Shown piece by piece: positions 51,101 to 61,149 of a stretch of 64,000 bases of DNA. The stretch lies in assembly GCA_006538405.1 (NCBI GenBank), contig BJKQ01000002.1, positions 434,001 to 498,000 of the forward strand, read 5' to 3'. This DNA comes from Hansfordia pulvinata (lineage: Eukaryota; Ascomycota; Sordariomycetes; Xylariales). How positions within the stretch are numbered: the first letter of the stretch is position 1; each line of letters starts with the position of its first letter. The notes under the pieces were generated by a model, which saw nothing but the letters and a program-made list of their open reading frames with translations, had not been told where the DNA came from and ran no database searches. Position numbers and translations under genes: made by a program.

Positions 51101-52409
51101 GCCGCCGGCAACGACCTCACCCACTGCCCACTGCCCCTTATTACCCTTGTATCCAGCACCACATCACCACGCTGCCTGCGCTTTGTCTCTACAGCGCACC
51201 CAAGCACCATCTAAGGCGCTCACGTGATCCAATCCAGCCCTCTCGATACATGCTCGTGCTCTACCTCTGCTTCTGGTGAACTGCCTTTTACACTGCCCAC
51301 AACCGCCACGCCGGTTGTCTTAGTTGGTGTCCGCCCCGACCGAACCGATCCAGCCCCTGCGCGTTCGCTCATACCCGCCTGGACTCGAACTATCAAGTCA
51401 AGTCCCAGTGAAGCCGACCGACAGCCAGTCTACTGGTAAAAAGCGCATAATCTGGAGAAAGTCATCCTCCTCCCATCCCTGGACAGGACCTCCTGCCACC
51501 TCCAACGTGGGCCGCGCTGCGTGCGGGCGGACGGTCACCTCTCTCTCGTACAAGGCCTCGTACGCGCGACGACCACTGCCAATACTCCTCGTGGCCGTGG
51601 ATCACAGTGGGCCGAGGACCGTGGACCTAGGTTGTCCCGAGTACTCATGCCGCCGTGCGTGGATTGTACTCGTCCCGCTTATAAGGAGCGTTACCATAAG
51701 GTAGGTAGCGACACGAGTACCTACCTACCCCTACATGTACCTAAGGTTGGGCTTATTACATGTACCCAACGACAGACACCACCGCCATTGCGGGATGCGA
51801 CTACCACCAGCCCCGCCTGCCCTCCGGTACCTCCATCCCTCCTTACCGTAGCCGTCGCCGTCTATCCCGTACAATCCCCCCCGTGCTGGGCTTGCGCACA
51901 CTGGACCGCTCCGCCGTACCCTGCCACCTTGCCAATACCTGTCTGTACTCGTACATCCATCCCTCCCGCGCCGCCTCGTCCTCATCCTCGTCCTACGCCC
52001 GCCTCCCGCCGCCCGCCGCCCGCCTCTTGTACGTACTCCGACTCTGCGCGCTGAGGACAGGACCGACCACGCCCCCCTTTCTCACATCCCGGCAAGAGAC
52101 GAGACTCGCAGCTTGTCGCCCCCTTCTGCTTCAGGTCCTCGTTGCCGTTACGCAGTCCCAGACGGACGGCCTACCATTGTCGGTCTGCGCGGAAACTATG
52201 GTCTGACTGACAGCGCCCTCGCTCACGTCTTTCCCTGTCTCTCTCATTCATTCTACTTCTTCCCCTCCACCCCCTGGAACAACGCCCACCGCCGCAGCCA
52301 CCGCACCACACATTGCACGCACCAGAGTGCCTGCCGTCCCTGGGAGCCCGGCCCGCTCTTGTTCCCGCCGACGACAAGAGGGCTGCTGGCGTCCACCATT
52401 TCTCCCATC

Positions 52410-55400
52410 ATGCTCATGACGCAGTCCCCAGTACCCGCACTGGTCAACGCTCAGAACACCAACACACGACGCGGCGACCGCAGCCGTTCCCGGTCCGCCG
52501 CCCGCCCGGATCACGCTGGCGCTGCCGCCGCTGCCTTCTCCCCCGAATCTTCTTCCGCCCGCGGCCGCCTCGCCTCATACCCCTTCGCCATGAACGGCAT
52601 CATCTCTAACGGCCCGCCCTTTGTGCGCGCCATGTACGACTATGAGGCCGACGACCGCACCAGTCTCAGCTTCCACGAGGGCGACATCATCCAGGTCATT
52701 ACCCAGCTCGACAGTGGCTGGTGGGATGGTGTCATCAACGGCGTCCGTGGATGGTTTCCCAGCAATTACTGCCAGCCCATCCACAACCCCGAGGAGCTGC
52801 ACGACCTGGGCCACGGCCACTTGCTGATGGACCACGCCGACGACGACCACGAGGACCAGGTCCTCTACGAGAATGAATGCGAGGATGGCGACGAGTCGGA
52901 TCAGGACGACCTGCATGGCCTGCCCCTCGAGGGCACCGACGCCATGAGCCACACCGGCGCGGACTACTGGATTCCCCAGGCCACGCCCGACGGCAGGGTT
53001 TACTACTACAACACCATGACGCGTCAGAGCAGCACCGAGATGCCCTTCGAGTCGCCCACCACGCTGCACGAGACGGGTCCGCGCGACCGCATGCATGCCA
53101 ATGTACCCGAGAAGACGCGCCTGCCACCGGAGTTGATGGCCCGCGGCCTGACACAGGACGAGGAGGACGACTCGGAGGCTACCTCGGCGTCGGAACTCGA
53201 AAACGACTCGCAAATGATGAACGCGATGCACTCACTACCCCGCAAGCAGCGACGCACCTACACGAATGATGCGATTGGCGTCTCGCCCTCCCCCTCTATG
53301 GATTCCATCAACAACGGCGTATCGCCGGCGCCGCGATCACGGGCACCGCAAGGCGCCTATATCAACACCCACGTCTCGATGTCCTCCGCTACGGCCCCCA
53401 CCCCGGTTTTGGCGTCGGCGACCTCGTTCACCGGCACCGGCTTCAACCTGCCCCAAGGTGCCACTATTCCTCGTTCCCTTTTCGATGATAACACAAGCCA
53501 GCCCTTGACGTGGAATGCAATAGTTGCCAACATGAAGCGCGCCATTGACCGTTACCGAGAGGCCGTCACCGCTTGCCGCCGCTCAGAGTATGTCAGCCGC
53601 GCCGAGGACATTTCCGACCATCTGCGTCTCCTCCTGGCCGCAGGCTCTGGTACAACGGACAACCATTCGGGGCAGCCCTCGATCATCTCTACCAACAAGG
53701 CACTGTACCCCCACTTCCGGGACATGATGTCCAAATTCTCCAAACTCGTCATCTCATCGCACATCGCCGCTGCCGACTGGCCCAATGCCGAATCAGTCCA
53801 AAAGTGCATGCAGGAGGCCGACGGAGTCCTTCTTGGTGTCTTTAGTTTTGTCGAAGTCGCTCGCCAGCAACGCGGCGAAGAGATCCCCCGCTTGTTCCCT
53901 GGCTTCGTTAACGGAAGCAACACCGGTGGCAGCTGGCAGAACAACGGGTTGACCCCCCGCGACCCCATTACCTCCAACTTCATTGAGGACGAAGAAGGCA
54001 CCGTCGAGCCCACGGCGCTCTTGGACGGAAAGTTGTTGGAAAGGTTGGATGAATACAAGCGCATGCTCGTATCAAGCATACGCGAGTTGGAGCGAAGCCT
54101 GGGACTAAGCGACAAGGTCATCACCCCGCAGCGACACGAGCTGGTTGGCAACATTGTCTGCAGCGGTGGCGGCAGAGTCCTCGACTGTTTCAAGCCGTGG
54201 ATTGGTCTGATAGAGTCTGTTGACCTATCCCCACTTGGGAACACGTTCCAGGAACCCCAGCTTGCGGACTTCAGCACCAAGAAGCAGATTGTCTACGATA
54301 CTGTTTCCGATCTTGTCATTGGCTGCCAGGCCGTGGCAGGACCCCTTGGCGATGAGTGGTCCGAGGTGCGCGGAGAATCACTCGAGAACCGTTTGGACTA
54401 CGTCAAGCAATGCGCTAGGGCCTTGGACACAAACTCTTCACACATTGGCTTCAGCCTCCAGTTGCTATCCGAGCAGGTGCAAATCAACCTCCAGCAGCAT
54501 CAAGAGGCGATGATGCGCGAGGAGTCGTACGCGCGAGAAACCTCGAGAAGGGGTGAATCCATGCCCCACCCCCCCTCGCATGCGCGCGCCGACTCGCGAA
54601 CCATGCCCAACAAGCCACCGCTTATCAACTCTCACTCGTTCAGCGAGGGCGACGCCCCGCCCCAGACATATCGTAAGGGCGACTTGTCGAAGGTCCGGAA
54701 GATTCTGGGAGACGACCCGACGCCTTCAGGCGCCCTCCAGGCCGAGGAAACTCCGGCCTACCTGCAGCTCCAGCACGAGCAAGATCTGTCTTGGGATCTC
54801 AAGACGTCTCCTCCTGCCGTCAAGGGCGGCTCCCTTCTTGCTCTCACCGAACAGCTCACCCGACACGACAAGCTCGACTCCAACTTCAACAACACCTTCT
54901 TGCTTACGTATCGGTCGTTCACGAATGCCCGAGAGCTCTTCGAGCTCCTGGTGCAGCGCTTCAACATCCAACCGCCCGAGGGCCTCAACCACAACGACTT
55001 TGAGACCTGGAGAGATCGCAAACAAAAGCCCATCAGATTCCGTGTCGTCAATATTCTGAAGAATTGGTTCGACAACTTCTGGATGGAAGAGCCCAATGAG
55101 GAGTCCAAGCAGCTGATTCGCGACGTCTACACATTTGCCAAGGAGCACATCAAATCGACGGAAACTCCTGGCTCGACCCCGCTGATGGCCGTTTTGGATC
55201 AGCGACTGACGGGCAAGGAAATCTCCTCCAAGCGCATGATCCAGACTTTTGCCAACAATGTTCCGCCGCCTATCATGCCCAAGAACATGAAGAAGCTCAA
55301 GTTCCTCGACATTGACCAGACCGAATTCGCTCGCCAGCTTACCATCATTGAGTCCAAGCTGTACGGCAGGATCAAGGCCACAGAGTGTCTCAACAAGACG

Positions 55401-56355
55401 TGGCAGAAGAAGATTGTGGACGGGGAGCCCGAGCCGGCGCCCAACGTCAGGGCCCTAATCCTGCACTCGAACCAGATGACCAACTGGGTTGCCGAAATGA
55501 TCTTGGCCCAGATGGACGTTAGGAAACGTGTCGTCGTGATCAAGCATTTCGTAGCCGTGGCTGATGTAAGTCCACCACCGCCAGATGCCCGCTACCTGGC
55601 TTGGGCGAGTTGCTAACGTGTGACAGAAATGTCGTGGTTTGAATAACTTCTCGACCCTGACATCAATCATCTCCGCGCTTGGCACTGCACCCATCGCCCG
55701 GTTAAAGCGCACGTGGGACCAGGTACCTGCCAGGACTAACACCACTCTCGAGCTGATGCGCAAGCTCATGGCCAGCACGAAGAACTTTGGCGAATACCGA
55801 GAAACGCTGCATGCATCAAACCCCCCTTGCATCCCCTTCTTTGGTAAGTCGCCGGAGATATGAACCTCTGGTCTGTCGTAGCCCGTAGCTGACATGTCAC
55901 AGGTGTTTACCTCACTGATCTCACCTTCATCGAGGATGGCATTCCGTCCATCATCAAGAAGACCAACCTGATCAACTTTGCCAAGCGGGCCAAGACGGCC
56001 GAAGTGATTCGCGACATTCAACAGTACCAGAGCGCGCCCTACTCGCTCCAGCCCGTACAAGAACTGCAAGACTACATCATCAGCAACATGCAGGCGGCCA
56101 ATGACGTACACGAGATGTACGACAGAAGTCTGCAAATCGAGCCGAGAGAACGCGAAGACGAAAAAATCGTGAGGTACGTAACTTTTAGGAATCAGACGGT
56201 GACATCCTAGCGTCAGCTGCTCGACGGATGTCTCCTTAGCGGCGCCCGATGGTGGAGTGCCGATTATCCACAATACCAATCACGTTCTAGATTTCGGTGA
56301 CCAACGCTTACCTTCTTGGTGATACAGGGTTTTGGCTGAGTCCGGCTTCCTTTGA
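52410..56355 (+). CDS. Cdc25-type Ras guanine nucleotide exchange factor (SH3, WW-like, RasGEF_N, RasGEF)
   Basis: Activates Ras by GDP release, upstream of cAMP/PKA and MAPK signalling at the membrane. Exons: 52410-55565, 55627-55843, 55903-56173, 56328-56355, giving 1223 residues. Introns of 61, 59 and 154 nt all have GT-AG; the first has GCTAAC. With this start, SH3 is at about 71-126 (ALYDY-like AMYDYEAD, SGWWDG, WFPSNYC). A WW-like segment is at about 184-215 (WIPQATPDGRVYYYN; its second Trp is missing). A long disordered or helical middle follows. RasGEF_N is at about 800-930 and the catalytic RasGEF domain at about 960-1190, with the helical hairpin FIEDGIPSIIKKTNLINFAKRAK. The last tiny exon gives VLAESGFL. 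The frame is open further upstream to ATG 52113 (1322 residues). I prefer 52410 because the residues between look like translated leader. Confidence 0.93.
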
Positions 56356-58768
56356 TTGCCACACGACAATGTCGTGGATGTGTGATCATATCGGTTTGGC
56401 GCCATGGCACGCGACGGGTGCTGATCGTGCCCGGGCCCGGGCCCAGCGTCGGTTCCTGCAGCCAGTCCCACAACGCCGCCCCCATCGACGAGTTGCGGTG
56501 AAGTACGAGACGAGGCTCGGAGACTGTACCCGACTGGATATTTGTCGGGTATCTTCAAGATGTGGCATCAGAAAGGATGCCCATTATCTGTCTCAGGAAA
56601 CCGCACTTTCGGCCACACTAGTCGAAAGCGCAACATCCGATCCCACACATGGATGGAATCTCTGTCAGGGACATGTTGGCTGCACGAGGCGACGCGCTTG
56701 GGATGAGGGTCTGGATGTGCGCTGCCAAGGTGACGTGCGAGGGAACACCTGTCAAGCGAAATGCTTGCTACGGCGTGACCGAGCTGTTGGCAGCCCAAGG
56801 AGAGGGCGACGGGTTTTGCAAAACCTTGAAATTGGATGATGAGCCGTGTGAGGCCTAATACACTTGCACAAGTTGGTTGCTATCAGGCAGGCCATTTGTT
56901 GTGTTGGAGCCTCTGGGTCGAGGCATATGAGCAGATGTGATGAGAAACGTTCTGGAGTTACTGGGCCAGCATTGCACTGGCATTTTGATCAGGTGCAAGG
57001 ACATTGATGATTTAAATAGATACCACATGCCTCATGCACTCTTGTCAGTTGCAAGAAATCCATCTCAAGCCTCTGAACGGTGCTACATTATGTTGAAGAG
57101 ATCGGCCGTGTATCTGGTGCTATTGATTCGCAGGTGGGCCAAAGAGGCCATTGCTGGCAAGGTCCGGCATGGGATGTGGTCGTTTCAGGTGGGAATGGGA
57201 CATCTACCTTGCAAACAAGCAATCTCATGTTGATTCTGGCCCTGGTCTGCAGAAGGTCACCTATTAGTCGTCTGCGTCTGTGCATCCAATTCGTGTGAAC
57301 GTATGGCCTGTTTCTTCTTGTCACGAACATGGGAACCTATCAGGGGCTTCGCACTGATCAGTGATCATGTTGAACTAGAGTTGCGTTGAACGGATAGAAT
57401 TGGCCCTTGACGGGTGGCTCCTAAGGTGTATGTATGTTTCTGGCTCATTGGCCTCGGAGTCACTTGTGCGGGCAAGTCATCTCGTCCCTCTCTAGGCGCG
57501 GGAAGCCCCGCGGTATTGAAAGGCTGTAACAGCTTCCACTTTGCATGCCTCGAGCTTTCGATAGAAGCCCGAGAGGGAGGGAGTACACTGTCCGACGTTT
57601 TTAATAATCGTCAGAGGATCAGCACCCGATGAGTAGCCCCACGGGCGACAAGGGTTGTGGGCAAGATGCCCCCGGAAACGGGCTCACGTCTGATCGTCTC
57701 CTTTCTTCCCTGGCGACGCCACTGAGCATCGGGGACCACCGGACTCCTCTTCCTCCTCCCGAATCTGCCGGGCCACTCGCCTCCCCTACTCGTAACTCTC
57801 TGCCGTCGCGCCCACTCGGGAGTGGGCAGCGTCTTCGCTCGGTAAAGACTCGGCAAGAGCCGCGCCGTTTCTCCCTCTCGGGTGCTGGTCTTGTAGCTTA
57901 GCATGCGCAGAGCTGCTTCTGGGCCACCGGCAACGCGGATCGCGAGTCCCCGGCCCGAGCAGAGGGCGGGCGCTCGGCACGCCACCTGAGGAACAGGGCG
58001 CGCACGCCCTGGATGCACATCTCTGCGAGCGTGGCGGCGGGCCCCGACGGGCCCAAGTCGTCTCTCAGCGGAATCTGGCTAGTTCCGGTTCTCCTTCTCT
58101 TCTCTCGGCGGAAGCTGCCTAGTTCCGGCTTCGGTGTGTCTTCTCTTCTCTTCACACTCTGTCCCCGGCAAAGGGCGATCGGGGGCTCGCTTGCTGTGGA
58201 CTGATTATGTGCCTGTCATGGTAAAAGCTTCCAGCCTCGGTGATTCTTTGGCAGTTGTGAGGCGACTACAGAGAGGTTCCTTTCCTTCCTGTACCGCTCT
58301 TCTTTCTCCTTGAAACCACGCCTCTCTTTGACCCTGACTTCTCGCAATGTTCCGCGTCGCTCGGCGGGCACTCCTGACGGGTCGCGCTTCTCAGGGGAGG
58401 GGGGAAAACATAAGAGAAGCCATTCCAAGTGAGACTCGATTCCCTCGTCGAAACCCACTGCACCCCGCCATCTCGGCTGTTTCGATGCCATCGTCAAGAA
58501 AGGTCCCTCTCTTGAGCCAAACAGGGCCACGATTTCCAGATCTCAGATCCGGGAGAGCAGGGAAAGTGACGGCGCCGCTTCGCAGAATGCTCAACAGGAC
58601 GCATCGTGGCCGATCAACGAGACAGAAACGCGAGCGTTCAAAACCCCTCCCTTGTCAACAACTCTCTTCTCTTTTATAACACACACGCTCTTCCCCTTAG
58701 AGACAACCCGACTACCATCCAACACCACCACCACCACCACCGCCGGCTGGCCGGCCGGGTGTCCGGAC
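56356..58768. other. Intergenic region between Ras GEF and secreted protein gene
   Basis: 2.4 kb of less GC-rich sequence than its neighbours at 56.4-57.6 kb. Small open frames (for example 56649-56858) have no supporting features. A TATA-like element lies at its right end. Confidence 0.5.
58673..58680 (+). promoter_or_regulatory. TATA-like element for the gene at 58769
   Basis: TTTATAAC about 90 bp before ATG 58769. It falls downstream of the alternative ATG at 58606, so transcription from it would exclude that start. Confidence 0.4.
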
Positions 58769-58951
58769 ATGCGCCAGCGCCGACCGCGGGAAACGGGAAC
58801 GCTCTCCTCGCTGCCCCTGCTCCTTCTCCTCCTCTTCTTCCTCCTCTTCGCGATCCGTGCAGCCGACTCGGCGAGTCTCCCTCGCTCCTCCTCCTCCTCC
58901 GCCCCCTATTCGCTCACAGACAGAAATGGCGACACCATCACCACCACCACC

Positions 58952-58995
<44 letters not shown>

Positions 58996-59706
58996 CCACC
59001 CCTCGCTGACGCCCCGCGTACAAGACGCCAAGGGCCTCTTCTCCCCCTGCCCCTGTCCGAGGTGAAATCGCACATGCGCGTCCCGCGGGACACGAGCATC
59101 TTCTACTCGCGCGTCCCTTTCGAGCGCGTCCGCCACCTGGCCCGCGCCAGGCCCTACCTGCGGGGCTACCGCCTCCTCGACGAGTCCGCCTTCACCACCA
59201 CCACCACCTCCTCCTCCTCTTCCTCCTCTTCCTCCTCCTCCTCCTCACTGGACTTCACCACCTCCCAGTGGAGCGAGAACGACGCCTTCTGGGAGCTGGC
59301 CTCTCGCGCGGGCGCCCAGCTCGCCTCCGGGACGGTCTACGTCGTCCTGCCCGACCACCTGCCGTCATCAGGAGGGATACTAGGAGGAGGGATACCACTA
59401 CTAAGAGGAGGGGGAGGGAAGAGCATCGCCGGGAAGGAGAAGAAAAAGAAGAAGAAGAAGAAGAAGCAGCAGCAACAGGGGAGGCGCTGGCCGCGCTTCA
59501 CCTTCTGGGACGACCACGAGTGGCCCTACCTGCGCGGCCGGCGCGGGGTGCGCGTCGTCCGCCTGTCGCTCGAGGACCCGGACTACCGCGAGATCGTCAA
59601 GGGGTGGAACGAGTGCTGGTCCGGCCTCGGCCTGAGCGTGCCGTGCGCCGACGTCGACAAGTACTACGACGACGACGGGGACGAGGACGAGGACGGAGAC
59701 GATTGA
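58769..59706 (+). CDS. Secreted protein of unknown function with simple-sequence insertions (probable two-exon gene)
   Basis: Proposed exons are 58769-59017 and 59062-59706, 297 residues. Exon 1 encodes a signal peptide: RQRRPRE, then a Leu/Phe core (LLLLLLFFLLFA), then AADSAS. A Thr then Asn run from (CAA)n follows. The conserved-looking part is in another frame: VPRDTSIFYSRVPFERVR, then GYRLLDESAF, FWELASRAGAQLASGTVYVVLPDH, FWDDHEWPYLRG and a charged Asp/Glu tail. A 44-nt GTACAA...CCGAG intron, pyrimidine-rich near its end, joins the two frames exactly. It is short for a fungal intron, so a repeat-length error in (CAA)n is the alternative. Thr/Ser and Lys/Gln runs interrupt the conserved part. 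From memory the pattern resembles a family of secreted ascomycete proteins of unknown function; no catalytic motif is assigned. An unspliced 366-codon frame from 58606 exists but lacks the signal peptide. Confidence 0.6.
58955..58992. repeat. (CAA)n microsatellite inside the secreted protein gene
   Basis: About 12 CAA units. They read as Asn, Gln or Thr runs depending on frame, at the place where the coding frame becomes uncertain. Confidence 0.9.
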
Positions 59707-60136
59707 AAAGAGAGGGAGGGGAGGCGTCATTGTGGGAAGAGAGAGGGCGATGGTGTGGTAATGTAGAAGCAAAAGGGGCGGCGTACCGCCCTCCCCCCTT
59801 TTTATATATTTGCATGAACTTTTTTCTAGTACAAATATTGAGTTCTTTGGGAGGACACAGCTGCGGAAATTAACTATCATCACAGACCAAGTCCCGTACT
59901 CGCAGTGACGCTCGCCACTCAATCTTGAATGGAGGAATCGATATGTCATTAGGCGTAATTCGTAAGCTGAATGCTGAATACTTGATACAAAAAGGGGCGA
60001 ACAACGCAAAAACCAAAAGGCCCATCGCTCACAACCGCAACCGCAGCTGCAACCATCTCGCTTCCCACATCCTACAACCGGGCAAGAAAAAAAACGCCTC
60101 TTTTCTTCAGGAAGAGTAGGTAGCAAGACCCTAACA
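59707..60136. other. Convergent 3' flanks
   Basis: 430 bp between convergent genes, AT-richer than the surroundings, with TATATATTTGC near 59803. Probably terminator and polyadenylation regions of both neighbours. Confidence 0.5.
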
Positions 60137-61149
60137 CTAATTGCGGTGCAGCTTGTTCTTGATGCGATCCTTCAGGCTCTTCTTCTCTTTGGAGCTAGTG
60201 CTCGGGCTCTGGGGCGAGTCAGTCGATTTCTTGGACGTGTCGTCGCCGGCGGTGGCGCCAGCTGCGGACGATCCCTCGCCCTTTGCCTCTCTTAGGCCTG
60301 TATGCATAGCAAATTCGGTTAGCGACGGGACATCGAGTGGCTGAACAAGCCCTATTTTCAGGACAATGGTAAGAAAAGATAGTCACGTACGCTCAGCCTC
60401 GCGGCCGGCACCGGGCAGGGTGGCGTCAAAGTCGCCGCCGTCCGCCTTGAAGCCGCTCGTCTTGACGTGCTGCTCCCCGGTGCCGAGGTCCTCTTCCTTG
60501 CTCTCATCCGCGCCGCCCGGAGTCGCCTTGGCGTCGCTGCCGTCCTCCGCCCCGACGGCGGCCGCCTTGGACCCGACGTCGGTCCTTCCGGCGTCGCCGC
60601 CGTGCTCCTTGGCGACCTCGCCCAGGGGGCGGGGACCGGGGCCGAGGTTGTCCTGGGAGTCGGCCAGCTGGGCGGCGTCGTCGTCGGCGCCGGCGGGGGT
60701 CTTGCGGGCGTTGTCAATGTCGGTGGGGGCGGACTTGGGGTTGGTCAGGGGGTCGTCGGGGGAGCGGACGTCGCCCTGGCCCGCGCTGGGGTCGGCGTCG
60801 CGCTTCTTCATCTCGGTGGAGGGGTTGTCCGGGGTGGCGTCGGCCTCGGCGGCGGTGCCCGTGTTCTTGGCGAACTCGGTCGACTCGTGGGGGATGACGC
60901 CGCCATTCTCGGCGGCCGGGGTGACGACGGGCTCTGGGGTTTCGGTTAGCGGGGAAGAGGCCGGAGCGAGGAAGACCAAGAAGAAGAAGAGAGCTTACCC
61001 ATGTTGCCGGCGTCGTAGGGCTCGCCCGCGGCCGGGTTGCCCGTCTTGCCCGAGACGGGCTCGCGGCCGCCCGTCTCGTTGGTCTTGGTGGCGGGGTCGC
61101 CCCAGACGGCCCTTGCGGCCTTGATGGCGACGTTGTTGACGGTTTCCAT
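60137..61149 (-). CDS. Conserved fungal acidic low-complexity protein
   Basis: 284 residues from exons 61149-60999, 60933-60391 and 60297-60137. Introns are 65 nt (GTAAGC, GCTAAC, CCCCAG) and 93 nt (GTACGT, GCTAAC, ATACAG). The start, METVNNVAIKAARAVWGD followed by REPVSGKTGNPAAGEPYDAGN, is a pattern I recall from small conserved Pezizomycotina proteins of unknown role. The middle is disordered, rich in Asp, Glu, Ala, Gly and Lys, with EMKKRDAD. The basic C-terminus (KEKKSLKDRIKNKLHRN) is also family-typical. No signal peptide or membrane segment, so a soluble, heat-stable type of protein is likely. Function unknown. Nine lysines or arginines near the C-terminus could bind acidic partners; that is only inference. 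Confidence 0.85.

Larger units (their letters stand above)
25912..52409. other. 26-kb gene desert rich in the TACTCGTA motif
   Basis: No frame longer than about 300 codons, and none with protein-like composition, recognisable motif or consistent intron pattern. The longest frames (for example 39629-40516 and 44614-45462) are Arg/Ser/Pro-rich. GC stays high, so this is not RIP-degraded repeat DNA, and no transposon protein or long terminal repeat was seen. It contains 30 of at least 41 TACTCGTA/TACGAGTA copies, G/C runs of 10-20 bases, and scattered AGGTACCT-type words. The last few hundred bases are presumably the Ras GEF promoter and leader. Confidence 0.55.

Noticed and set aside
51360..51390. 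Possible minus-strand tRNA B box (AGTTCGAGTCC)
   Set aside because: T-arm pairing fails and there is no cloverleaf around it.
52113..52409. Upstream start of the Ras GEF at 52113
   Set aside because: The 99 added residues look like translated 5' leader (no conserved pattern). Kept only as an alternative.
56649..56858. 69-codon open frame downstream of the Ras GEF
   Set aside because: Too short, no promoter or motif; the region looks non-coding.
58606..58768. Upstream start of the secreted protein gene at 58606
   Set aside because: It lies before the TATA-like element, lacks a signal peptide, and its first 100 residues are repeat-derived His/Gln/Pro.
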